A stretch of DNA of 64,000 nucleotides from Oleiphilus messinensis (GCF_002162375.1 NZ_CP021425.1:434001-498000), one strand, 5' to 3'. Shown: positions 7,738 to 18,418, counted from the first letter of the stretch. Notes: generated by a model from the sequence alone, not told the origin. Made by a program: numbers and translations.

Positions 7738-8703
7738 ATGCGTAAAGCGCTGGTATTGGGGGCCGGAGGGTTTATCGGGAGTCATCTGGTGAAACGGTTG
7801 AAAAAAGATGGGATGTGGGTCAGAGGGGTTGACCTGAAGTTCCCGGAATTTTCCGAAACAGTGGCGGATGATTTTATTCAAGGGGATTTGCGGGATATGC
7901 AAGTCTGTGAGCGTGCGGTAGATCAACGGTTTGATGAAGTCTACCAGTTGGCCGCCGATATGGGCGGTGCGGGTTATATTTTTACCGGTGATAACGATGC
8001 CGATATTATGTATAACTCATCGATGATCAATCTGCATATCCTTGAAACCTGCAAACGCCGGAACATCAAACGAATTTTTTATTCTTCATCAGCCTGTATG
8101 TATCCCGAATACAATCAGCTTGATCCAGACAATCCTAACTGTGCTGAAGATTCTGCCTATCCTGCGAACCCGGATAGTGAATACGGTTGGGAAAAGTTGT
8201 TCTCAGAAAGATTATATCTGGCCTATGGGCGTAACCATGGCATGGAGCCCCGAATTGCTCGTTTTCATAATATTTTCGGTGAAGAAGGCACTTATGAAGG
8301 TGGGAAAGAAAAAGCCCCAGCCGCGTTTTGCCGTAAAATTGCATCCGCAACTGACGGTGACACGATTGAAATGTGGGGGGATGGCGCACAAACCCGATCA
8401 TTTTTACACATCGATGAATGTATTGAGGCGGTATTGCGCTTGACCCGGTCTGAGTTTCAGGGGCCGGTGAACATCGGATCCGAAGAAATGGTGACGATTA
8501 ATCAGTTAGCCGGAATGGTTATGGAGGTTGCAGGGAAAAACCTTGAAATCAACCATATTCCGGGGCCGGAAGGTGTGAGGGGGCGGAATTCCGACAATAC
8601 TTTGATCAAAGATAAGCTTGGCTGGGCGCCGAGTGAGCCTCTGCTGGAAGGACTGCGAAAGACGTATCAATGGGTTGAGGGGCGATTGCATCGACGAAAC
8701 TGA
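7738..8703 (+). CDS. GDP-mannose 3,5-epimerase-like NAD-dependent epimerase
   Basis: This 321-residue extended SDR enzyme has the NAD motif GAGGFIG at residues 8-14. It closely follows plant GDP-mannose 3,5-epimerase: ADMGGAGYI, SSSACMYPE, RFHNIFG, EKAPAAFCRK, EMWGDGAQTRSF, IPGPEGVRGRNSDNTLIK and KLGWAPS are all present. The four known catalytic residues of the plant enzyme (Cys145, Tyr174, Lys178, Lys217) map to Cys120, Tyr149, Lys153 and Lys192, each with the same offset of 25. The reaction converts GDP-D-mannose to GDP-L-galactose and GDP-L-gulose. In plants it feeds ascorbate synthesis and cell wall; in bacteria more likely an exopolysaccharide or lipopolysaccharide sugar. No glycosyltransferase or GDP-mannose gene lies next to it. 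Confidence 0.88.
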   Translation: MRKALVLGAGGFIGSHLVKRLKKDGMWVRGVDLKFPEFSETVADDFIQGDLRDMQVCERAVDQRFDEVYQLAADMGGAGYIFTGDNDADIMYNSSMINLHILETCKRRNIKRIFYSSSACMYPEYNQLDPDNPNCAEDSAYPANPDSEYGWEKLFSERLYLAYGRNHGMEPRIARFHNIFGEEGTYEGGKEKAPAAFCRKIASATDGDTIEMWGDGAQTRSFLHIDECIEAVLRLTRSEFQGPVNIGSEEMVTINQLAGMVMEVAGKNLEINHIPGPEGVRGRNSDNTLIKDKLGWAPSEPLLEGLRKTYQWVEGRLHRRN

Positions 8704-8740
8704 CCGATCTATCATGTCATCTATGTAAAGGGATTTAGTT

Positions 8741-8777
8741 ATAGTTTTTGTCTATTTCAGGGCAAGCTATAAACGAT
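8741..8777 (+). promoter_or_regulatory. OxyR-like binding site upstream of katG
   Basis: The stretch reads ATAG-N7-CTAT-N7-CAAG-N7-CGAT. This is the spacing of the four quarter-sites in the OxyR consensus (ATAG-N7-CTAT repeated after seven bases). The first pair is perfect, the third quarter matches two of four bases and the fourth three of four. It lies about 95 bases before the katG start, a normal place for OxyR activation. Confidence 0.5.
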
Positions 8778-8796
8778 TTTCGCTGTGGCGCTTTAG

Positions 8797-11079
<2,283 letters not shown>

Positions 11080-11112
11080 TGCGACCTGAAATATCGATCT
11101 AGAACGCAAATT

Positions 11113-11147
11113 AAAAACCCATCAGTGTTCCGCTGATGGGTTTTTTT
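11113..11147 (+). terminator. rho-independent terminator of katG
   Basis: An eight-base perfect stem CCCATCAG/CTGATGGG with a seven-base loop is flanked by AAAAA and followed by seven T. It lies 34 bases after the katG stop. Confidence 0.92.
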
Positions 11148-11235
11148 CTGCGCGCCTGAAATCTTCACAACTCAGGTGTCCAGGTTTTGGAGGATAGGCT
11201 AAGCTGAAAAAAGAACCTGTCCTGATGAGAACAAT

Positions 11236-12066
11236 ATGGTGCCTGATGTTCATAGCGTTAAAGGCTTGATGATCACTTTGATCTGCACTTTTGTGTTTGC
11301 TTGGGTCACTGTAATCCGGGCCGATGAAAGTATCCGTCATCTGCCAATTGCGACTGCCAGCTTTCCACCATTCAAGTTTCAGAACCCGGAGAGTGGTGAA
11401 ATTGTGGGGTTTGATACTGAAGTGGTTCGGCGTGTGTTCCAATCCATGGGGATTGAAGCGGAGGTGAGTATCATGCCTTTCCAGCGGGCGGATATCCTGA
11501 CGCGAAGAGGTAAATACGCCGCTTACTACTCTTTCACTAAGAATCCAGACCGGGAACAGCATTACTATTTCTCTGCGCCCATCAGTTCTGTTCAGGATGT
11601 AATTTTCAAGAAAAAAACGCTGCCATTGCAATGGCTGCATTATGCGGATCTTGCGAATTATCGGCTCGGGTTTTCGCAGCGCTACAATTATGATCCTGAC
11701 TTTTTGAGCGTCATGGAAGATAAGGTTCCGGTGGTTGATGATGAAAATGAAAAGCAATTGTTGTATTTGCTGACGAAAGAACGGGTGGACATTGCTATTT
11801 GCGAGAAGTCGGTTTGCGGTTTTTTGATCAATCAAAATCCAGTGCAGTTTGGTGGTATCGATTATTACGATAAGCCGATTGGTCAGCCAAGTGTGCGACC
11901 GTTTTATGTGGGGTTTTCAAAGAATTGGCCGAATGCGGAGCAACTGCGGGATGCATTTAATGTTGCGCTGGCCGCGTGGAAAAGGAGAGAGGGCCCCGCA
12001 GTGAAAGAGATCTTCGAGAAATACGGGGTGTCATGTCCGAGTACTGTCTATCAAGCTTGCAAGTAA
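11236..12066 (+). CDS. periplasmic solute-binding protein, family 3 type
   Basis: This 276-residue protein has an N-terminal hydrophobic segment (LMITLICTFVFAWVTVI, about residues 11-27) ending near RADES, a likely signal peptide. The mature part matches extracellular solute-binding proteins of family 3: a first strand LPIATASFPPFKF, the patch GEIVGFDTEVVRRVFQSMGIEAEV, YAAYYSFTKNPDREQHYYFSAPI, and a final helix AWKRREGPAVKEIFEKYG. No permease or ATPase gene is nearby, so it may be an orphan receptor rather than a transporter part; many gammaproteobacteria carry such orphans. ATG 11269 is an alternative start. An IS607-type element begins about 20 bases past its stop codon. Confidence 0.85.
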   Translation: MVPDVHSVKGLMITLICTFVFAWVTVIRADESIRHLPIATASFPPFKFQNPESGEIVGFDTEVVRRVFQSMGIEAEVSIMPFQRADILTRRGKYAAYYSFTKNPDREQHYYFSAPISSVQDVIFKKKTLPLQWLHYADLANYRLGFSQRYNYDPDFLSVMEDKVPVVDDENEKQLLYLLTKERVDIAICEKSVCGFLINQNPVQFGGIDYYDKPIGQPSVRPFYVGFSKNWPNAEQLRDAFNVALAAWKRREGPAVKEIFEKYGVSCPSTVYQACK

Positions 12067-12085
12067 CCGTTTTCATAAACCTGCT

Positions 12086-12096
12086 TAAACCTACTC
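12086..12096 (+). repeat. left inverted repeat of the IS607-type element
   Basis: TAAACCTACTC is the exact reverse complement of the repeat at 14421-14431. It lies 21 bases past the tnpB stop. Confidence 0.75.
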
Positions 12097-12117
12097 AAGG
12101 TTTAAACGAGCCTATCC

Positions 12118-13773
12118 CTACAGCGCAGGGTGCGCGGAAAGCAGTGGAGTGCTTTCCTGAATCAAGTCGGGACTCATGCCCGGTCTACCATCAAGGCGAG
12201 CCTCAACGGAGTAACTAACCCGATTCACACGACGAAAGTGACGCCAGCCACTCAGAAAATCTAATGATTTTTCGAGTGGTTGGTACCAACGCTGAAGTTT
12301 GTTGTAATACTGATAATCCCCGAGCGCCATCCTTACAGGCGGATGCTCGGTCTTAACGGTACCCTTTGCGTTAATACCAATGAGTTGTTTTGGCGGCTTT
12401 TCTTTAAAGCCACAATGCCGACGACCAATCACTAACGCGGCGGCATGGTGATCTGAGAAACCGTGTCGATCGCGATATTTCATCCGCCCCAATAATGAGG
12501 TATAAGCCGGATTGACGTGATAAAGGCGTATACCGCGTTTAATGCTTTGCGTTTCAAGCAAGTCCTTGATCTTGCCGTAAGCAAAGGCATTCAACATGCG
12601 GGCATACTGAGGATGATCCTGCTTTTGGTACTGCCGTTTCTTCTGCTGAAAATCCAGCTTTTCGATCACCACCGCTTTACTTTGCTGTGCGGCAAAATCC
12701 ATCAGGTCTCGTACGGCATCCCCAATAATGGCTGCCCGTTGAGCATCATTCTTATAGTGTAACGGTAAGTCAAACGTTCGGTGTTGCAGTGGGTTACCGT
12801 TTCGATCCAGCTCGACGACCGCTAAGTGGTCCGGGTTGACATCTACACCGATGACACCTTGGTCAGCATCGATCCACTCTGCTTGCTCTGTTGGTCCTGC
12901 CACTTCCACGCTAACGAGTAACCGCCAACCTTTTTTGTCTCGCTTAAATCGAAAACTCAGGGGTTGCCCTTTGATTGATTTATCGAGTTTTTTAACCTGA
13001 TTTTGCCAGACGGCTTGGGCAATAGCCGCCTTACCATGCTTGAATTGCAGGCGATCAATGTTAATGGTCGTGCCGAACGTGGCGCGTAATTGATGGGGCA
13101 CCAAGAGTTTTAGTTGGTAAGCATCTTCTTGCTCACTGGGCGAGAGCTGGGCATTTTGACAGCCCCAGGATTCATCATGAGAACCCACTAATAGAAATTC
13201 ACGGTGTCGCGCTTCGTGCCAGCGACATTGCCAATCCCTGACCCCTTCATTGGATTTTAGTGTTTGTCGCTCTTTCAGCAGCTTTCGACCACCAAAACAA
13301 ATCGGTGTTTTGTTTTCCTGTTTTTCAGCCACCAAGGCGGCCTGCTTTTGCTGCCAACGATGCAGTTTCACTTCCTTCTGTCGTAGCCTGTTGCGAAGTT
13401 GTTTCGCCTGTTGCGGGCAGCCTTTCTCTGCAACATGATCACAGCGCTTCTCTAGCTTGTTGAGCGTATTCTCCAGCTGTTTGATTTTAACGTCCAGCGT
13501 CACCAGTCGGTTGTTTCGATTGGTTTGGTAAGACTGGATTAAACCTTTAATGCTTTGCCGGACGCCTTGAAACACCCGATAGCTGAACGGCATCCCCATT
13601 TCATGCATAAACTGGGTACGATTCAATTGCTGGGCTTTAGGCTTTTGTAAGTTAGCAAACCAACGAAACTTCACTTGATTCCACAGCTCGGCATAGTGGC
13701 ACAATGCCGCATCCTGCTCATGAATCAAATCAAGCCGGGTTTCAAAGGTGAGTGTTTTCGTTGGCGTATCCAC
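12118..13773 (-). CDS. tnpB: TnpB-like RNA-guided nuclease of an IS607-type element
   Basis: This 551-residue protein belongs to the OrfB/TnpB group. The RuvC-like nuclease residues are present: D311 in GVDVNPDH, E371 in VIEKLDF and D441 in GFSDHHAAA. The cysteines that form the zinc finger between the last two motifs in classical TnpB are absent, which fits the larger TnpB-related branch. The region about 80-160 is a basic coiled coil (KQLENTLNKLEKR, RQKEVKLHRWQQKQ). TnpB proteins cut DNA using an RNA made from the element's end. The start is GTG 13773, which overlaps the tnpA stop by one base, so it is translated by coupling. Only about 21 bases lie between its stop and the left repeat. Confidence 0.88.
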   Translation of the reverse strand: MDTPTKTLTFETRLDLIHEQDAALCHYAELWNQVKFRWFANLQKPKAQQLNRTQFMHEMGMPFSYRVFQGVRQSIKGLIQSYQTNRNNRLVTLDVKIKQLENTLNKLEKRCDHVAEKGCPQQAKQLRNRLRQKEVKLHRWQQKQAALVAEKQENKTPICFGGRKLLKERQTLKSNEGVRDWQCRWHEARHREFLLVGSHDESWGCQNAQLSPSEQEDAYQLKLLVPHQLRATFGTTINIDRLQFKHGKAAIAQAVWQNQVKKLDKSIKGQPLSFRFKRDKKGWRLLVSVEVAGPTEQAEWIDADQGVIGVDVNPDHLAVVELDRNGNPLQHRTFDLPLHYKNDAQRAAIIGDAVRDLMDFAAQQSKAVVIEKLDFQQKKRQYQKQDHPQYARMLNAFAYGKIKDLLETQSIKRGIRLYHVNPAYTSLLGRMKYRDRHGFSDHHAAALVIGRRHCGFKEKPPKQLIGINAKGTVKTEHPPVRMALGDYQYYNKLQRWYQPLEKSLDFLSGWRHFRRVNRVSYSVEARLDGRPGMSPDLIQESTPLLSAHPAL

Positions 13774-14369
13774 TAGGCGATGGCTCGTTGATTTTTACGA
13801 CTACGTGAACCATGCAATCGCGCACTGAAGACCGTCATTAACGCTAACACATCATGGCAAAGTTGCTGTTCAAAGTTTTCTTCAACTTCCTCAAGAATGA
13901 CAACCTCCGTACCGTAAATCTGGCAAAGCGCAAATAACAATTCAGCCCCAAATCGGAGTAAGCGATCTTTATGAACGATAACCAGTCGTTTTACCTTACG
14001 CTGACAAATCAACTTAATTAATCGCTTTAATCCCCGTTTTTTATAGTTTAATCCTGAGCCAAGATCATCAATGGTTTCGACAGCTTCATAGCCAGCCTCT
14101 CTGGCATGTTTTTGCAAGCGAGCAATTTGCGTTTGCAAATCTTTTTTCTGATCATGAGAAGAGACGCGTGCATAACAGATTGTTCTGCGTTGCTCATTAG
14201 CAGTCGACTGACCGCAAAAGGCTAAAAGTTTATCAAGCGCGTAACGACGATGGCCACCAGGCGTACGGAAATCTGAGAAAAATCGTGATTCTTTTTCCCA
14301 GCGACGAAGGGTGGAAACGGCCACACCCAGCAGAAAAGCGGCAGCGCCTATCGATAGAAATTCAGCCAT
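13773..14369 (-). CDS. tnpA: IS607-family serine recombinase (TnpA)
   Basis: This 198-residue protein has an N-terminal MerR-type helix-turn-helix (about residues 4-50: FLLGVAVSTLRRWEKESRFF and RTPGGHRRY). The serine-resolvase catalytic domain follows, with the active-site Ser in CYARVSSHDQ, then DLGSGLNYKKRGLKRL and VIVHKDRLLRFG. This reversed order, DNA-binding domain first, is the mark of IS607 transposases. I chose ATG 14369 because GGAGGTGA lies just upstream; a longer frame from 14408 has no site. The C-terminus ends in a basic tail (GSRSRKNQRAIA). Confidence 0.93.
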   Translation of the reverse strand: MAEFLSIGAAAFLLGVAVSTLRRWEKESRFFSDFRTPGGHRRYALDKLLAFCGQSTANEQRRTICYARVSSHDQKKDLQTQIARLQKHAREAGYEAVETIDDLGSGLNYKKRGLKRLIKLICQRKVKRLVIVHKDRLLRFGAELLFALCQIYGTEVVILEEVEENFEQQLCHDVLALMTVFSARLHGSRSRKNQRAIA

Positions 14370-14420
14370 GATCATCACCTCCATCCATGAGAAAACAATA
14401 CTGTACAAGCTACTGTATAT

Positions 14421-14431
14421 GAGTAGGTTTA
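14421..14431 (-). repeat. right inverted repeat of the IS607-type element
   Basis: GAGTAGGTTTA mirrors 12086-12096. Twelve bases further out lies another perfect dyad, CGTTAAC-T-GTTAACG (14443-14457), which belongs either to the element's end or to the target. Confidence 0.7.
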
Positions 14432-14486
14432 GTCAAGTATTTCGTTAACTGTTAACGCCCAAGCGCTGTGCCACTAGAACTGGATT

Positions 14487-14717
14487 TCAGCGCCATAAAT
14501 ACAATGCAGCGTTTTCCGTAAGTGTATTCATGAAACCATCAAAGCCGCCCGAGCGCAAGCGCTCCCAGAACTTCTCATGGAATAAATAACCAACACTGTT
14601 AACCGCAGGCTCGATCAAGGCGATAGCGCCGCCAACTACGATATCACCAGTGAGCAGCCAGGCAATCGTGAACGCAATGGTAAAGTGCATTATTGTGAAT
14701 GTCATTGTCTTCAACAT
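14487..14717 (-). CDS. DUF2061 small membrane protein
   Basis: This 76-residue protein matches the DUF2061 family: KTMTFTIMHFTIAFTIAWLLTGDIVVGGAIALIEP forms two hydrophobic helices, followed by the conserved HEKFWER. The family is predicted to sit in the inner membrane and has no known function. TTGAGATG-type sequence and a GGAG-like site lie before the ATG at 14717. A perfect AT-rich palindrome about 70 bases upstream may be its operator. It has no operon partner here; the next gene rightwards is divergent. Confidence 0.85.
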   Translation of the reverse strand: MLKTMTFTIMHFTIAFTIAWLLTGDIVVGGAIALIEPAVNSVGYLFHEKFWERLRSGGFDGFMNTLTENAALYLWR

Positions 14718-14781
14718 CTCAAATTCTCCTGGGCAACCTGTGTCGCTATTGTTTGTCGATGTCGTTGAGGATATGAAATTC

Positions 14782-14795
14782 TTAAGTATACTTAA
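14782..14795. promoter_or_regulatory. perfect 14-bp palindrome, candidate operator
   Basis: TTAAGTATACTTAA reads the same on both strands. It lies in the divergent region between the DUF2061 gene and the DUF3422 gene, 65 bases upstream of the former. Symmetric AT-rich dyads of this size are typical binding sites of MarR- or TetR-type repressors, but the regulator is unknown. Confidence 0.4.
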
Positions 14796-14810
14796 AATCG
14801 ATTAAACTTA

Positions 14811-14854
14811 TTTTTGTAATAGGTTTTTGTAATAGGTTTTTGTAATAGTTTTTT
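14811..14854 (+). repeat. short tandem repeat, 13-bp unit
   Basis: The unit TTTTTGTAATAGG occurs twice exactly (14811-14823, 14824-14836) and a third time lacking its last G, followed by a T run. It sits between two divergent genes. Confidence 0.9.
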
Positions 14855-15060
14855 GTGGTGATTGTGGATTTATAGCATCCGGCTTTTCTCTGATTTGGAT
14901 CAAATTGATCACTGTATAGTTGTACACTCCCGTATCCAGGCATTCCCTAAGGATTCCATTGTGGTAAAGTGTCGCGCCTGATCAGCCCTGGCAAAGCTGG
15001 CTGGTACACAGGTTGGTAATCCCAGAGGTACTGACATCGTTTGGAACGAAGGATAACGTT

Positions 15061-16500
15061 ATGGTTGAACATTCCATTGATTTGCTTGAATCCACCGCAC
15101 TCAATAATGCGAACCGGCATGGATTGAATAGCGGACATGGATTGAATGGACACGGAGAAATTTCAGGGCCTGTGCCAAGTGTTGAGCCGCTGTTCCAGTT
15201 TTTTGAAGCGCGGGAAGCGCTTTATAATGAGTTGCACACACGGCCATTTCCAGTCATTGAAACGCCAGCCAGTATTTCCCAATTGGCGATTTTGCATGAG
15301 GAATCAGGTCAAAATCTGGAGTTTGACCATTTATCCCAGTTAAGTCACCGGTATGCGGTTAATCCGCCTGCACCGGGAGCATCCTGTTTTTATCAAAACT
15401 TCGGCGGCTTTGAGCTGCGCTGGGAGCGTCATACCGAATTTTCGTCTTATACATTTATCCACAAACTCGATGCGCCCATGCCTTTCGGAAAAACGGCTTT
15501 ATCCCTGTTACCGCCGGAATGGTTGAAAGCCATGCCGGGGAAAGTGATCAGTTGTTTGCATGTGGAATTACAGGCGATGCCGCCCGAGCCTCAGTCGGCA
15601 GATGATTTGCGCCAGTGTTTTGAAGGGCACCGACTGATCAGTTCCAGTGTTGAAGGCGGGCGTGCCCAGTTATGGACATCATACCGCATCCATAGCGATG
15701 GTTTTGGCCGAATACTGCTGCAGAATCGCGATTTGAATGCGTGTCAGACCGGACGACTGGTGCGCCGGTTGCTGGAGATTGAAACCTATCGAATGATGGT
15801 GCTGATGGCCTTTCCGCTGGCGAAGCGCATCGCTCCGGAGGTGCAAGGAATGGAGCGAGACCTGGCGGCGATTATACAGCAAATCACCGATATCGAGGGG
15901 CTGGATGATGAACGACGTCTGCTGGGTGAACTATCCACCCTTGCTGCCCGGGTTGAACAGATGATCACGGATACCAACTACCGGTTTTCGGCATCCGAGG
16001 CCTATTTCGCCCTGGTGGAATCGCGCCTTGATGAATTGCGGGAAGCTGGGGTAAATGGTCTGCAGACCGTGGGTGAGTTTCTCAGTCGCAGGTTGGTTCC
16101 AGCATACCGAACCGCAGAGACCGTAAAGTCTTCCCTTATGGATCTGTCGAAGCGCATAGAACGGGCGAGTGAGTTGATCCGTACCCGGGTGAACGTGACT
16201 ATCGAATCCCAGAACCGCTATCTCTTGCAGTCCATGGATCGTCGCAGCAAGCTGCAACTACGAATGCAACAGGCGGTTGAGGGGCTCTCGGTTGCGGTGA
16301 TTACCTACCATCTGGTTGGTTTAGTCAAACATCTGGCGGATTCTGCGGAGTCGCTGGGCTGGATCGAGCACGCGGCGCTATGGGTCGGTGCTTCTGTTCC
16401 GGTGTGTGGTGCTGTGGTGGTACTGGGGTTGATGCGTCTTAAAAAACGTATCAGTCAGACAAATGAAATCATGAAAGAAAAACAGCGTTCTATTCAGTGA
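15061..16500 (+). CDS. DUF3422 family membrane-anchored protein
   Basis: This is a 479-residue protein matching DUF3422. It has the N-terminal patch ALYNELHTRPFPVIETP, FELRWERHTEFSSYTF in the first third, and a long helical region with a coiled-coil character (about residues 275-410). Near the C-terminus are two hydrophobic stretches (VAVITYHLVGLVKHLA and ALWVGASVPVCGAVVVLGLM) followed by a basic tail. The family is predicted to be inner-membrane anchored; its function is unknown. ATG 15061 is preceded by GAAGGA at a good distance, while the longer frame starts with TTG 15013. It stands alone and its end meets the diguanylate cyclase gene on the other strand with one base between. Confidence 0.85.
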   Translation: MVEHSIDLLESTALNNANRHGLNSGHGLNGHGEISGPVPSVEPLFQFFEAREALYNELHTRPFPVIETPASISQLAILHEESGQNLEFDHLSQLSHRYAVNPPAPGASCFYQNFGGFELRWERHTEFSSYTFIHKLDAPMPFGKTALSLLPPEWLKAMPGKVISCLHVELQAMPPEPQSADDLRQCFEGHRLISSSVEGGRAQLWTSYRIHSDGFGRILLQNRDLNACQTGRLVRRLLEIETYRMMVLMAFPLAKRIAPEVQGMERDLAAIIQQITDIEGLDDERRLLGELSTLAARVEQMITDTNYRFSASEAYFALVESRLDELREAGVNGLQTVGEFLSRRLVPAYRTAETVKSSLMDLSKRIERASELIRTRVNVTIESQNRYLLQSMDRRSKLQLRMQQAVEGLSVAVITYHLVGLVKHLADSAESLGWIEHAALWVGASVPVCGAVVVLGLMRLKKRISQTNEIMKEKQRSIQ

Positions 16501-16501
16501 T

Positions 16502-18418
16502 TCACTGCGGGCTGTTGGCAACGCTTGCAGCCACAGGTGTTTGGGTTGCAACTGATACTTGGTTTCGGCCATTTTCCTTAGCCGTGTAAAGCGCCAGATC
16601 GGCTTGTGCGATTAACCCCGTGCTCAATCGGACATCCCTGGGTATGATCGAGGCAACGCCAATACTAATGGTTGCGGCAATATCATACCCCTCATGAAGT
16701 ATTCGGGTTGCGGCAATATCACGACGGATACGCTCGGCAATCGTAGCGGAGGTGGCGGCTTTCGAGTTCGGGAGCATGGCGATAAATTCTTCGCCCCCGT
16801 AGCGGGCGAAAATGCCATGGTGGCCCAGCCGTTCCGTTGCAATTTGCGCGACTTCCTGAAGCACTGCATCCCCGGCTTGATGCCCCCAGGTATCGTTGAT
16901 GTTTTTAAAGTGATCAATATCCAGCATCATAATGGATATGGGGTGTTGCTGTGCAATGCCCTGAAGATAGGCATCTCTGTATTGCTGGTTGAAATAACGG
17001 CGATTGAAAATCCCGGTGAGCGCATCTGTGGCACTAATATGCTCCAGTTTCTGATTCGCTTCCCGGAGACCTGACAACGCATGTTCCAGCGCTTCTGTTC
17101 GGTGCTTCACCTGCTGTTCAAGGCGTTCATTTTCTGATTCCTGCGCGGAAATACGAATATCACGCTCGATTCGGGCGAGCTCTGCAGCCTGAAGAGCTTC
17201 TTGTTCAGCCCGATACTGCTGTTCACGGAAGTATTTGATGCGTGCGGCTAAAGCCAGTGAGAGCAGTACCACCTCTGCGGCACCACCGATTTCAAGTGCA
17301 TTGATGGTGATAACGTTGCTGGGTAACCAATTAAAACCGGTCATCGCCAACATAAATGCCCCCCCAAGCAAAGTACTCCAGGCAAGCATGTAGAAGAGTG
17401 CAAATGGGTTCCGCTTTATCAGCGTTAACAGACCCAGCAGGAAACAGGTACAACTACCAATGAGAACCAGTAGAATCGAAAGTCGTGTCATCAATGTGTA
17501 AGGCAGAAAAAACGCAAGAAAAGCAAAGAGCACTGCTAACGATATGATCGCTGTCAATGTGCCCGCCCCAAATCTGGAGTATTTTTTGATATCAAGGAAT
17601 ACCAGGGTAAATGCACAGATCGAAACCAGCGTGAAGCAGATACCGACTGGCATTAGCTTTTCCTGCAGCCAGGGGCTTGTCGGCCAGAGGTACTGGTAAG
17701 AAAAACCAAGAAAAGTAAATTGTACCAAGCCCAGCCCGGCAACGTAGCCGAGATAGTAGAGGTAACTTCGATCCCGAACCCAAAGGAATATGAAAAAATT
17801 ATACAGCACCATGACCACCATGAAGCCGAAGTAAATGCCGTGCAGCATCTGCACTTCGTAATTGTAGGCTTCAAAGGCATCGGGCCGCCAGATGGTTAAT
17901 GGTAGTTTTGCTGTGCCCTGGGTTTGGATATTAATCGCGAAGTGAACGGTTTCATTTGCATCAAGGTCCAGGGGAATGACAAAGTCTCGATGTTTCACCG
18001 GGCGCTGGTCGTAAGGCAGATTATCGCCCAGCCGATACTGTTGAGTGGTACCATTTTTGCGGTGGATTATGAGGTTGAGGCGATCAAGTAGCGGGTAGGC
18101 AATGTGCAGTTTCCAGTGGCTGTAGCGACTGTCAGTGTTACTGAGGCAGCCTTTAAACCAGAAATCGCGCGTATCGTAGCCAAAACTTGGTACCTCTTGC
18201 GCCGCTGGACGCCAGGGTAAAGGTCTTTGGAGAATCGATTCGAGTTGTTGCTGGCCTGCCGGGTCGATGTAAAACTGGAGTGATTTGCCAAGTGGTGCGG
18301 ACAGGGTATCGGCGCTCAACATGACGGGGTCACAAGCGAGATCAGCCCGGATTTGGGCGGAAGCCAGCAGAATCGCACAATAAAAAAAGAGGTAGGCAGA
18401 GATACTGCGTTGCGACAT
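16502..18418 (-). CDS. membrane diguanylate cyclase with 7TMR-DISM sensor
   Basis: This protein of about 638 residues has a signal peptide (residues 1-25). A periplasmic 7TMR-DISMED2 domain follows at about 40-180 (SFGYDTRDFWFKG, DNLPYDQRPVKHRDFVIPL). A seven-helix 7TMR-DISM membrane domain covers about 190-390 (GIYFGFMVVMVLYNFFIFLWVRD), then a coiled coil (about 395-460). The GGDEF domain is at about 465-630, with DALTGIFNRRYF, MLDIDHFKNINDTWGHQAGD and the active loop RYGGEEF. It should make cyclic di-GMP in response to a periplasmic ligand, often a carbohydrate in this sensor class. There is no RxxD inhibitory site directly before the loop. It is a paralogue of the cyclase at 23829-25703. 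Confidence 0.93.
   Translation of the reverse strand: MSQRSISAYLFFYCAILLASAQIRADLACDPVMLSADTLSAPLGKSLQFYIDPAGQQQLESILQRPLPWRPAAQEVPSFGYDTRDFWFKGCLSNTDSRYSHWKLHIAYPLLDRLNLIIHRKNGTTQQYRLGDNLPYDQRPVKHRDFVIPLDLDANETVHFAINIQTQGTAKLPLTIWRPDAFEAYNYEVQMLHGIYFGFMVVMVLYNFFIFLWVRDRSYLYYLGYVAGLGLVQFTFLGFSYQYLWPTSPWLQEKLMPVGICFTLVSICAFTLVFLDIKKYSRFGAGTLTAIISLAVLFAFLAFFLPYTLMTRLSILLVLIGSCTCFLLGLLTLIKRNPFALFYMLAWSTLLGGAFMLAMTGFNWLPSNVITINALEIGGAAEVVLLSLALAARIKYFREQQYRAEQEALQAAELARIERDIRISAQESENERLEQQVKHRTEALEHALSGLREANQKLEHISATDALTGIFNRRYFNQQYRDAYLQGIAQQHPISIMMLDIDHFKNINDTWGHQAGDAVLQEVAQIATERLGHHGIFARYGGEEFIAMLPNSKAATSATIAERIRRDIAATRILHEGYDIAATISIGVASIIPRDVRLSTGLIAQADLALYTAKENGRNQVSVATQTPVAASVANSPQ

Larger units (their letters stand above)
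12086..14431. mobile_element. IS607-type insertion element with tnpA and tnpB
   Basis: The element holds a serine-recombinase transposase (13773-14369) and a TnpB nuclease (12118-13773), both on the minus strand and overlapping. This is the gene pair of IS607-group elements. It is bounded by the 11-base inverted repeats TAAACCTACTC (12086-12096) and GAGTAGGTTTA (14421-14431). The true ends may lie a few bases further out, because IS607 elements recombine at a short core and make no target duplication. Both genes are open, so the copy may be active. It sits between a solute-binding protein gene and a DUF2061 gene and disrupts neither. Confidence 0.85.

Noticed and set aside
12086-14431. Prophage or larger transposon
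   Set aside because: Only the two IS607-type genes are present; no phage structural, integrase or passenger genes lie around them.
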